A stretch of 51,711 nt of DNA from Opitutus sp. Lineage in GTDB: Bacteria; Verrucomicrobiota; Verrucomicrobiia; Opitutales; Opitutaceae. The position numbers and the translations under genes were made by a program. The stretch is from assembly GCA_013821985.1 (NCBI GenBank), contig PNJQ01000019.1, positions 1 to 51,711 of the forward strand, in the 5' to 3' direction. Below the pieces are notes generated by a model that was not told the DNA's origin, did no database searches, and saw only the letters and a list, made by a program, of their open reading frames with translations. Below, piece after piece: positions 8,409 to 15,283 of the stretch (position 1 is its first letter; each line of letters opens with the position of its first letter).

Positions 8409-8933
8409 ATGAAATCCACCCGCCTCATTCTGCTCCTCCTCCCCGCCATGTTTTTCCTCGCAAAAGCCTCCGCTGAACCGCTCAAGGTTGGCGATCCCGC
8501 TCCGGTCGTTACCGGCGTCACCGACACCGGCGACAAACTGAACCTCGGCGACGTCTACCAAAAGCAGCCTTACACGCTCGTCTATTTCTACCCGAAGGCC
8601 GACACGCCCGGCTGCACGAAGCAGGGTTGCTCGCTGCGCGACAGCTACGAGACACTCACGAAGAAAGGTGTCGCCGTCATCGGCGTCAGCCACGACGACG
8701 TGGCGGCGCAAAAAGCGTTCAAGGAAAAATATAATCTGCCGTTCACGCTCATCGCCGACACCGACAAGTCCGTGATCAACGCCTTCGGCGTGCCGACGCG
8801 CTCCGTGCCACTCGTGGGAGAATTCGCCTCACGCTCCGCCTATCTCATCAAGGACGGCAAGATCGTCTATGCCGACTACAAGGGCACGACCGACAAACAG
8901 GCCGAAGCGATCCTCGCGGTCGTCGGCGAGTAA
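8409..8933 (+). CDS. Exported thiol peroxidase of the BCP/Prx-Q type
   Basis: A 174-residue AhpC-TSA-family peroxiredoxin. After the signal peptide (MKSTRLILLLLPAMFFLAKASA) come VGDPAP, the active-site run YFYPKADTPGCTKQGCSLRD, and SHDDVAAQKAFKEKYNLPF. The C-x4-C pair within PGCTKQGC is the peroxidatic/resolving pair of Prx-Q proteins, which reduce hydroperoxides using thioredoxin-like donors. Unlike the cytosolic Bcp, this one is exported, so it should protect the periplasm; its reductant there is unknown. The gene stands alone, with a hairpin terminator 35 bases downstream. Confidence 0.92.
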   Translation: MKSTRLILLLLPAMFFLAKASAEPLKVGDPAPVVTGVTDTGDKLNLGDVYQKQPYTLVYFYPKADTPGCTKQGCSLRDSYETLTKKGVAVIGVSHDDVAAQKAFKEKYNLPFTLIADTDKSVINAFGVPTRSVPLVGEFASRSAYLIKDGKIVYADYKGTTDKQAEAILAVVGE

Positions 8934-8967
8934 GCGAGCGGTCGCGAAACCCACGGTCTTTATGTCG

Positions 8968-8995
8968 GGCGAGGTCTCCTGACCTCGCCTTTTTT
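8968..8995 (+). terminator. Rho-independent terminator of the peroxiredoxin gene
   Basis: GGCGAGGTC (8968-8976), loop TCCT, GACCTCGCC (8981-8989), then six T. The perfect 9-bp stem also resembles the palindromic intergenic elements elsewhere in the window, so a repeat may serve as terminator. Confidence 0.85.
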
Positions 8996-9039
8996 GGGAC
9001 CGCTGCCCTGTTCCCCGCGGGACGGGCGACCGCCCTCGA

Positions 9040-10017
9040 TCAATCAGCGGCCCGGCCCCAACGGTTCGCGAGCACGCCGTTCACGAGCAGCTGCACCGGA
9101 TGGTAGAACATGATCGGGAGCAGAATCAGCGACAGGTCCCCGCGCGCGCCGAAGATCAACACCGCCAGCGGCACGCCCATCGCGAGCGTCTTCTTCACGG
9201 CGCAAAAATAGCCGGCGATGAAATCCTCGCGGTTCAACCGCAGTGCGCGGCACGACGCGGCGATGAGCAGCGACATGAACGCGAACAGTCCCACCGCAAG
9301 TGCGAGCGTCTTCGCCGTCACGTCCGCCCCGTGGCGTTGCCAGACCCGATCGACGACCGAATCGCAAAACGCCGCATAAACCATGAAGAGAATCGCGCCG
9401 TTGCTCACCCGCGCAACCCACGCCTTCCGCGCATCGATCCACACCGCCGCGCGCGGACGCAGCACCGCGCCCAGCGCGAACGGAGCGAGCGTGAGCGCGG
9501 TGATTTTCAAGAGCAGCGGTCCGACCGGCGCGGACTCGCCGGTGGTGCGCATCAACAGATGCACGAGCACCGGCGTGAGCAGCACGCCGAGCACGTTGGA
9601 GAATGCGGCGTTGAACAACGCGCCGGCGGTGTTGCCGCGTGCGACCGCCGTGAATACGACCGAACTCGAGACGGTCGAGGGCAGCACGCAGAGGTAGAGG
9701 AATCCGTCACGAACCGCGTCCGGCTGCGTCGGCCACAGCGCGGGCATCAATGCGTTGAGTGCGAGCCCGACCACCGGAAAAACGCCGAACGTGAACACCT
9801 GCACAATGAGATGCAGCCGCCAGTTTGCGGCGCCCTCGCGGACCTTTTCGAACGGGAGCGAGAGGCCTTGCAGAAACAGGATCAATGCGATGCCGACGTT
9901 CGTCAGGATTTCCGGCTGCAGCCAACCGCCGCGCGCGCCCGGCGCGGGAAACACGAACGCCAGAGCCGTCGCAGCGACGAGGCCGAGCAGGAAGGCATTC
10001 GCGCGGAGCCGTTTCAT
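9040..10017 (-). CDS. Bile acid:sodium symporter-like (SBF-like) transporter
   Basis: A 325-residue inner-membrane protein with about ten hydrophobic helices. It matches the SBF-like group (YfeH/PF13593 type): NVGIALILFLQGLSLPFEKV near residue 40, VLPSTVSSSVVFTAVARGNTAGALFNAAFSNVLG in the discontinuous-helix region around residues 110-145, and CAVKKTLAMGVPLAVLIFG near 265. Bacterial members move organic anions with sodium, and many substrates are unknown. The start ATG 10017 precedes a short basic N-terminus and the first helix. It is leftward, 120 bases after the kinase-like gene with a palindrome pair between them, so the two need not be cotranscribed. Confidence 0.9.
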   Translation of the reverse strand: MKRLRANAFLLGLVAATALAFVFPAPGARGGWLQPEILTNVGIALILFLQGLSLPFEKVREGAANWRLHLIVQVFTFGVFPVVGLALNALMPALWPTQPDAVRDGFLYLCVLPSTVSSSVVFTAVARGNTAGALFNAAFSNVLGVLLTPVLVHLLMRTTGESAPVGPLLLKITALTLAPFALGAVLRPRAAVWIDARKAWVARVSNGAILFMVYAAFCDSVVDRVWQRHGADVTAKTLALAVGLFAFMSLLIAASCRALRLNREDFIAGYFCAVKKTLAMGVPLAVLIFGARGDLSLILLPIMFYHPVQLLVNGVLANRWGRAAD

Positions 10018-10041
10018 GGCGTCATCCTCACAATTTTATTG

Positions 10042-10111
10042 GGCGGCGCTCCGTCGCCGCCGAGCGCAGGGTGCACGCCTCGAACATTCTCGGCGCCGAC
10101 GGAGCGGCGCC
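10042..10111. repeat. Inverted pair of 23-base GC-rich elements
   Basis: The left copy (10042-10064, GGCGGCGCTCCGTCGCC...) and right copy (10089-10111, CTCGGCGCCGACGGAGC...) are inverted relative to each other and 24 bases apart. Each copy is itself nearly palindromic. The two copies differ at positions that keep each arm self-complementary, which points to selected structure rather than chance. Confidence 0.75.
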
Positions 10112-10137
10112 CTCCACCAAGAGATCGAAAATTGTGC

Positions 10138-11067
10138 TCACAGTTCATCGTCGTTCACCGGTGCCAGAATTTCGGCGCGCGGATCGTTTCTCGCCCGCGC
10201 GATCCATTCGCGGAAGAGCGGGAGTCGCTCAAGCAAGAGCGCGTCGAGCGGCGCGGCTACGAGATCGATGACGCGCAACGTGCCGTCCTCGGCGCGCACG
10301 ACATTGCGATCATGTGTGTCGGCGACGAGCCACGGTTCGCCGTCGAGGAACGCAAGGCGCGGATGATCGCGGTCGGCGCGCAGAAAGCGCGACGGGATTG
10401 GGATCAGGCGGTTCGGGTCGAGTCCGGAAACGTCGGCTTTTTCCGGCAACGGACGACCGTAGGTTTGTTTGGCGACGAGCACGCCTTCGTGGGTGATGCC
10501 GATCAACTCGGTCGGCATGCCGAGAATGTGCGTCAGGCGGAGTTTTTCGAATAGGCGCCGATAGCTGCCGGGCACGGCCGTGGCGTTGAGCCGGCCGTCT
10601 TCGCTGCGCTCGAATCGAAACGTTGCGCCGAGGTCGCCGCCCTCGCGGAAGAGAAAAAATTTATAGACCGAGTGCTGGAGGTCGGCGAAGGCCAGCGCCT
10701 CCACGCCGCCGCCGATGCGATGCAGGCGGGCCGTGTTGGACTCGAACGGGTCGTCCGATTCCGAATCGAAGCCGAAATCCTCCAGGCGCAGCAGCGGCAG
10801 CGTGCGCCGGAACGCGCGGATGGCGTCGCCGAACTCCGCCCAGCGCGGCTCGGCGAGTTCGAGCAGGCCTACTTCGTCGCCTTGGGCGAGGACGAGCGGG
10901 CGGTCTTTATCTGTTCCGATAGCGCATTGGGCTGCTTTTTCGCCCACTTGATCGAGCGCCCGAAGTCGTTGCCCGTGACGGTCCAAAACAGCGGACCATC
11001 CTTCCGCGCCGGGGAGGCGGGGGCCTTCGAGGAATGTTTCTCCTCCGGTGAAGGGGTCTTTTTGCAT
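10138..11067 (-). CDS. Putative kinase-fold protein, resembling polyvalent-protein kinase-like domains
   Basis: A 309-residue soluble protein with no signal peptide. The C-terminal third reads LVADTHDRNVVR followed by LRVIDLVAAPLD. This resembles the catalytic-loop D/H-D-x4-N and metal-binding D of degenerate kinase/phosphotransferase folds. Upstream, YKFFLFREGG, then LGMPTELIGITHEGVLVAKQTYGRPLP, looks like a hinge-containing N-lobe. The closest family I can name is the Kinase-PolyVal type found in polyvalent proteins; this is by eye only. No phage genes are nearby. The start is ATG 11067, with a perfect 12-base palindrome just upstream. Confidence 0.7.
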   Translation of the reverse strand: MQKDPFTGGETFLEGPRLPGAEGWSAVLDRHGQRLRALDQVGEKAAQCAIGTDKDRPLVLAQGDEVGLLELAEPRWAEFGDAIRAFRRTLPLLRLEDFGFDSESDDPFESNTARLHRIGGGVEALAFADLQHSVYKFFLFREGGDLGATFRFERSEDGRLNATAVPGSYRRLFEKLRLTHILGMPTELIGITHEGVLVAKQTYGRPLPEKADVSGLDPNRLIPIPSRFLRADRDHPRLAFLDGEPWLVADTHDRNVVRAEDGTLRVIDLVAAPLDALLLERLPLFREWIARARNDPRAEILAPVNDDEL

Positions 11068-11440
11068 GCGTCGGACACGTGTCCCACCGTGCGTCGCGCG
11101 CGGTCGGAGGCAAAGGGAATTTGCGCGCAACGTGTTCACAAAGCCCGCGCGAGGCCAGCACTTTGCCGAGGTGGCTCCGACCTCGCCGACCTTTCGCCTG
11201 CGCAGGCCATTCTCGTTCTCGTCCGCCTGCTCTTGATCGTTCTCTCGGCCCAGCGCGGTGGCCGCCGGCGGACGGAAGCCGGAGAAAGAGAGCGATCCGG
11301 GCCGGAATCCCCACCGCGACGCGGAATCTTGGGGGCGGGCTGTAAAGACGCGGGGCTTGCAGGCGCCTGGAAGGCGCGAATCCTGACGCTTGACACCCCC
11401 CGGGTGCTCCACTGACTTTGACCCTCTTTTTTTAACAACC
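11068..11440. promoter_or_regulatory. 373-base divergent region upstream of rpmH and the kinase-like gene
   Basis: No convincing gene. GGACACGTGTCC (11073-11084) is a perfect 12-base palindrome lying 6 to 17 bases before the kinase-like start. GCGCCT-gga-AGGCGC (about 11364-11378) is another hairpin. TTGACA at 11390-11395, with a poor -10 (TGACTT, 11413-11418) 17 bases later, is a weak candidate for the rpmH promoter. Confidence 0.4.
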
Positions 11441-11578
11441 ATGCAACCTACATTCCGCCCGCACCGTAAGAAGCGCGCCCGCAAGATCGGCTACCGTGCC
11501 CGCAAGGCCACCCGTGGCGGCCGCAAAGTCCTCACCAGCCGCCGTCGCAAGGGCCGCAAGCGCCTGACGGTCGTCTGA
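11441..11578 (+). CDS. rpmH: 50S ribosomal protein L34
   Basis: A 45-residue, extremely basic protein matching L34 throughout: [19 protein letters not shown], then [23 protein letters not shown]34 is a late-assembling protein of the large subunit. It heads the classic block rpmH-rnpA-yidD-yidC, here without jag and mnmE immediately downstream. The ATG at 11441 sits directly before the conserved MQPTFRP start, so longer upstream readings are excluded. Confidence 0.98.
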   Translation: MQPTFRPHRKKRARKIGYRARKATRGGRKVLTSRRRKGRKRLTVV

Positions 11579-11590
11579 TTTCTCCCCGCC

Positions 11591-11992
11591 GTGCCCGGCG
11601 CTGATAGACCGACTCCGTCGCAGCGCCTCCGCGCCACGCAGCGCGTGAAGCGCCAGCGCGATTTCCGCGCCGCCCGCGAGCACGGCCGCCGCGCCGATTG
11701 CGGCGCGTTTCTGTTGGTCTGGCGTGCCCGGCCTGCACCGGAAGACGCGACTCCGGCCCGGGTGGGGGTGGTCGCTTCCAAGGCTGCCATGAGCAACGCC
11801 GCCGTCGTGCGCAACCGCGCCAAGCGCCGCCTGCGCGAGATCTATCGCAAGCACCAGGCCGCCGTGCCGGCCGGCTTCGACCTGATCCTCACCGCCCGCC
11901 CCGCGCTGCTGCGCCTGCCGCTCGCGGAGGTGGAGCAAAGATTCCTCACTGCCTGTCGGAAACTCGTTCCCACCCCCCGCCCGAATGTCTGA
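11591..11992 (+). CDS. rnpA: Ribonuclease P protein component
   Basis: A 133-residue basic protein that binds the RNase P RNA to mature tRNA 5' ends. Family landmarks: LRATQRVKRQRDFRAAREHGRR near the N-terminus, VGVVASKAAMSNAAVVRNRAKRRLREIYRKH (the RNR box that contacts RNA), and FDLILTARPALLRLPLAEVEQRF. GTG 11591 is taken as the start, 12 bases after the rpmH stop. The 3' end overlaps yidD by 8 bases, so the two are probably translationally coupled. Confidence 0.94.
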   Translation: MPGADRPTPSQRLRATQRVKRQRDFRAAREHGRRADCGAFLLVWRARPAPEDATPARVGVVASKAAMSNAAVVRNRAKRRLREIYRKHQAAVPAGFDLILTARPALLRLPLAEVEQRFLTACRKLVPTPRPNV

Positions 11993-12368
11993 CGTTCGTC
12001 CCAGTCACCCCGCCGTCCGCGTCTTCGCCGCTCTGCCGCGAGCGACGGTGGCCGTGCTTCGGGGCCTGATCTGGGTTTACCAGAAAACCGTTTCACCGGC
12101 CCTGAGCGTCGCGGCGCCGATGTGCGGCTGCCGCTTCGCGCCGACGTGCTCGCATTATGCGCAGGAAGCGCTGCGCGAACACGGCCTCCTCATTGGCCTG
12201 ACGCTGTCGCTGCGCCGGCTCGTCAAATGCGGGCCGTGGCACGAGGGCGGGATTGATCCCGTTCCCGCCCGCAAATTTTCCTGTGAGCAAGTGCATCCTC
12301 GCGCGCGCTCGCTCCGCTCACCGCTCACGGCTCACTGCCCACCTCCGCCCGCTCGCTCCCTCTCCTAA
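11985..12368 (+). CDS. yidD: Membrane protein insertion efficiency factor YidD
   Basis: A 127-residue protein. The first ~90 residues are a complete YidD: LRGLIWVYQKTVSPAL, CRFAPTCSHYAQEALREHG, LRRLVKCGPWHEGGIDPVP. YidD is a small membrane-associated factor that assists YidC. The last ~25 residues (HPRARSLRSPLTAHCPPPP...) are not part of the family. They are encoded by a tandem-like run of GCTCAC units (12316-12343) that also occurs in the gap before the DsrE-like gene. The stop overlaps the yidC start by one base (TAATG). Confidence 0.94.
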   Translation: MSDVRPSHPAVRVFAALPRATVAVLRGLIWVYQKTVSPALSVAAPMCGCRFAPTCSHYAQEALREHGLLIGLTLSLRRLVKCGPWHEGGIDPVPARKFSCEQVHPRARSLRSPLTAHCPPPPARSLS

Positions 12369-14158
12369 TGGACAAGAAAAACACGGTTATCGGCGTGATC
12401 CTCATCATTGCCGCGATGGTCAGCTTCTACTTCAGCGCCAAGCTTGCGCCGCCGCCTCCGCGCCCGGCGATCGAGACCGCACCGCTGAGCAATCCGCTCG
12501 CGCAAAACCAGGCGCCGGCCCAGGGCCCCGCCTCCTCGCCTTACGACGCGACGCTCACCGCGTCCCCCAAGGCTGCGGGCACACCCGCGGAGTTCGTGAC
12601 GCTGAAAAACGACTTCGTCGCCGTCCGCTTCACCACGGCAGGCGGAGCGATTGACCACATCGAGCTGCGCAAGCACGCCGCCGTTCTCGGCGAAGAGGAG
12701 CGCTACAAGCTCAACGCCCTGCAGGCCGCGCCGGCGTTGTCGTTCATTGACTTTCCGGGCGCCGACAAGGACGCGCACTACCAACTCGTGGCGCAGACCG
12801 GCTCGGAGATCGTTTACCGGGCCACCGTCGGAAACCAACTCGAGATCACGCGCCGCTACACGCTCGCGAGCGCGACGGGCGGCGACCCCTATCAGATCCG
12901 CCACGAGACGACCTTCCGCAATTTGAGTGCCGAATCGGTCACGCTCCCCCGCGGCCACGTCAATGTCGGCACCGCCGCGCCGATCAACGCCGACGACATG
13001 GGCCTCTACCTCAACGTCGGTTATTACAACGGCGAGGACTTCGAGCACGTTGAGCGCAGCAAGCTTGAGGGCGGCGGTTTCCTCAGCGGCTTTGGCATCG
13101 GTTCAAAAACCGACCTGCCGTTCATCGAATCTCCCGCCGCCGTCCACTGGGCGTCGGTGAAGAACCAGTTCTTCGCCTCCATCCTCACGCCCGACGAGCC
13201 CGGCTCCGGCGTGCGCATCGAACGCGTGAAGATTTATCCGAATGCGCCGGTCGAGGACCGCCGCGCCTATGGCGTGACCGGCATCGCGCACTTCGATTTC
13301 AAACCGGTGCCGGCCAACGCGACGAGCACGTGGGGCGCGACGTATTACGCCGGACCGAAGGAATACCGCCGGCTCGCGAACACCGATCACTTCAAGCACA
13401 ACGAGGACCTCGCGATGCAGTTCGGCTTCTTCGGGTTTTTCTCGAAGCTGCTGCTCACGATCATGACCTGGGTCCACGGCTGGATGGGCGACATCTCACC
13501 GATATGGGGCTGGGGCTGGGCGATCGTCATCACGACGCTGTTCCTCAAGATCGTCTTCGTGCCGTTCACGATCGCGGCTTCCCGCTCGTCAAAACGCATG
13601 GCGAAGCTCGCGCCGATGATGACGGAGCTGCGCGAGAAATACAAAGACCAGCCGCAGAAGGCGCAGGAGGCGATGATGCGCCTCTACAAGGAATACAAGG
13701 TGAACCCCCTCGGCGGCTGCATCCCGATTCTCATCACGATTCCGTTCTTCATCGGATTCTTCTCGATGCTGCAAAGCGCGTCGGAGCTGCGTTACGCGGC
13801 GTTCCTCTGGGCACCGGACCTCTCCGCGCCCGACACGGTCGCGCGCATCTTCGGCTTTCCGCTCAACATCATGCCCATCCTGATGGGCGCCACGATGATC
13901 ATTCAGATGCGCCTTACGCCGACGCCGACGACCGACAACGCGCAGGCGATGATGTTCAAGATCATGCCATGGATCTTCACGATCTTCTGCTACAACTTCT
14001 CCTGCGCCCTCGCGCTCTACTCGACCGTCAACGGCGTGTTCACGATCGGCCAGCAAATGGTCATCAATCGCATGCCCGACGTCGAACTCGAGAAGCGCCC
14101 GGTCAAACCCGCCGCCGCCGCCGGACTGAAGAACGTGACGCCGAAGAAGAAGAAGTGA
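12368..14158 (+). CDS. yidC: Membrane protein insertase YidC
   Basis: A 596-residue inner-membrane insertase of the Gram-negative type. TM1 is at residues ~5-24 (TVIGVILIIAAMVSFYFSA), then a Pro/Ala linker, then the large periplasmic domain (~70-330; VTLKNDFVAVRFTTAGGAIDHIEL, FIDFPGADKDAHY). The core insertase domain follows (~360-570) with RSSKRMAKLAPMMTELREKYK, the amphipathic coiled C1 region, and NPLGGCIPILITIPFFIGFF. The C-terminus is a short basic tail (VTPKKKK) that may contact the ribosome. It is coupled to yidD by a one-base overlap. Confidence 0.98.
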   Translation: MDKKNTVIGVILIIAAMVSFYFSAKLAPPPPRPAIETAPLSNPLAQNQAPAQGPASSPYDATLTASPKAAGTPAEFVTLKNDFVAVRFTTAGGAIDHIELRKHAAVLGEEERYKLNALQAAPALSFIDFPGADKDAHYQLVAQTGSEIVYRATVGNQLEITRRYTLASATGGDPYQIRHETTFRNLSAESVTLPRGHVNVGTAAPINADDMGLYLNVGYYNGEDFEHVERSKLEGGGFLSGFGIGSKTDLPFIESPAAVHWASVKNQFFASILTPDEPGSGVRIERVKIYPNAPVEDRRAYGVTGIAHFDFKPVPANATSTWGATYYAGPKEYRRLANTDHFKHNEDLAMQFGFFGFFSKLLLTIMTWVHGWMGDISPIWGWGWAIVITTLFLKIVFVPFTIAASRSSKRMAKLAPMMTELREKYKDQPQKAQEAMMRLYKEYKVNPLGGCIPILITIPFFIGFFSMLQSASELRYAAFLWAPDLSAPDTVARIFGFPLNIMPILMGATMIIQMRLTPTPTTDNAQAMMFKIMPWIFTIFCYNFSCALALYSTVNGVFTIGQQMVINRMPDVELEKRPVKPAAAAGLKNVTPKKKK

Positions 14159-14162
14159 GGTC

Positions 14163-14224
14163 GGGGCGGCTGCCCTCAACCGCCCGCACTGAATCCCACG
14201 CAGGCCGTTGAGGGCAACGGCCCC
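14163..14224. repeat. Inverted pair of 22-base palindromes after yidC
   Basis: GGGGCGGCTGCCCTCAACC... (14163-14184) and its inverted partner GGCCGTTGAGGGCAACGG... (14203-14224) are 18 bases apart. They share a GCCCTCAAC core while the flanking arm bases vary in a compensated way (GGCGG/CCGCC against GGCCG/CGGCC). They fill most of the yidC-yebC gap. Confidence 0.75.
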
Positions 14225-14241
14225 CCACTCTTCGCCAGCCC

Positions 14242-14997
14242 ATGGCCGGCCACAATAAATGGTCCAAGGTGAAGCGCCTCAAGGCGGTCACCGATTCGCG
14301 CAAGGGCAAGGTCTTCTCACGTCTCGCGCGTGACATCACGCTCGCCGCCAAGGCCGGCGGCGGTTCGCCCGACGCCAACGCGCGCCTGCGCACGCTGCTG
14401 CTCAAAGCCCGGGAGGCCAACATGCCGGCCGACAACGTCGAGCGCGCGATCAAGAAAGGCACGGGCGAGTTGCCGGGTGTCGTGTTTGAAGAACTGACCT
14501 ACGAAGGCTATGGCCCCGGCGGCGTCGCCTTCATCGTGAAGGTCACGACCGACAACAAGACGCGCGCCGCGAAGGACATTCGTTCCATCTTTAGTCACGC
14601 GGGCGGCAACTTGGCGCAGAGCGGCGCCGTGGCGTTTCAATTTGTCCACGCCGGACAATTCCTCATCGCCGCGGGCAAGACGAACGAAGATCGCTTGATG
14701 GAAGTCGCGCTCGACGCCGGCGCCGACGACGTCATCGCGACGGAACAGGGTTTCGAGGTGCGTTGCCCGGTGTCCGCGTTCGACAAGGTCGCGCTCGCAT
14801 TGGAACAGGCAGGCATCAAGCCCGACGCCGCCGAACTGGCCTACATTCCCACGACCACCGTATCCGTCGCTGATGCCGCGTGGGCAACGAACCTTGGACA
14901 TCTGCACGACGCACTGGACGAGAACGAGGACGTCCAAGCTGTCTTCTCCAACGAGGAATTCGCCGACGACGGCAACGAAGCGGAAGGCTCGGACTGA
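14242..14997 (+). CDS. yebC: YebC/PmpR family protein
   Basis: A 251-residue cytosolic protein with the family opening MAGHNKWSKVKRLKAVTDSRKGKVFSRLARDI, then GGSPDANARLRTLLLKAREANMPADNVERAIKKGTG and YEGYGPGGVAFIVKVTTDNKTRAA. YebC proteins were first described as transcription regulators; work on related proteins also ties them to translation of proline-rich stretches. The acidic C-terminal tail (NEEFADDGNEAEGSD) is normal for the family. It starts 83 bases after yidC with palindromes between them. No ruvC follows. Confidence 0.96.
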   Translation: MAGHNKWSKVKRLKAVTDSRKGKVFSRLARDITLAAKAGGGSPDANARLRTLLLKAREANMPADNVERAIKKGTGELPGVVFEELTYEGYGPGGVAFIVKVTTDNKTRAAKDIRSIFSHAGGNLAQSGAVAFQFVHAGQFLIAAGKTNEDRLMEVALDAGADDVIATEQGFEVRCPVSAFDKVALALEQAGIKPDAAELAYIPTTTVSVADAAWATNLGHLHDALDENEDVQAVFSNEEFADDGNEAEGSD

Positions 14998-15096
14998 GCG
15001 AGATCGAACACTGAAACGGGACGCGTCTCGCAGAGCTCGATCGCTCGTCGCGACAGATGAACCGCCGCGGGCAAGGCCGAACGGATGCCCTTAAGG

Positions 15097-15171
15097 CCGA
15101 ATGCATTCGGTGCGGTCGTGCCTTTCGGCACGAATATCCCACGAATTTCAAAAAGTTCTGAATTTGAAATT
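15097..15171. repeat. Three different hairpins clustered upstream of the HYR protein
   Basis: CCGAATGCATTCGG (15097-15110) is a perfect palindrome. TCGTGCC-tttc-GGCACGA (15116-15133) and AATTTCAAA...TTTGAAATT (15144-15152 with 15163-15171) follow. The third is AT-rich, unlike the surrounding DNA. They occupy a 286-base gap with no other gene, 110 bases before the start codon, so a structured 5' UTR or a promoter with operators is possible. Confidence 0.6.
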
Positions 15172-15283
15172 GTTCCTGGGTGGTTTTCTGGCACCAACCG
15201 CAGCCACGCCCCACTGAACCGCACGGCTTTCCCCATGCCCCAACCAGGGAAAGATTCCCGGCATATTTATCGTTGAGTCACCC

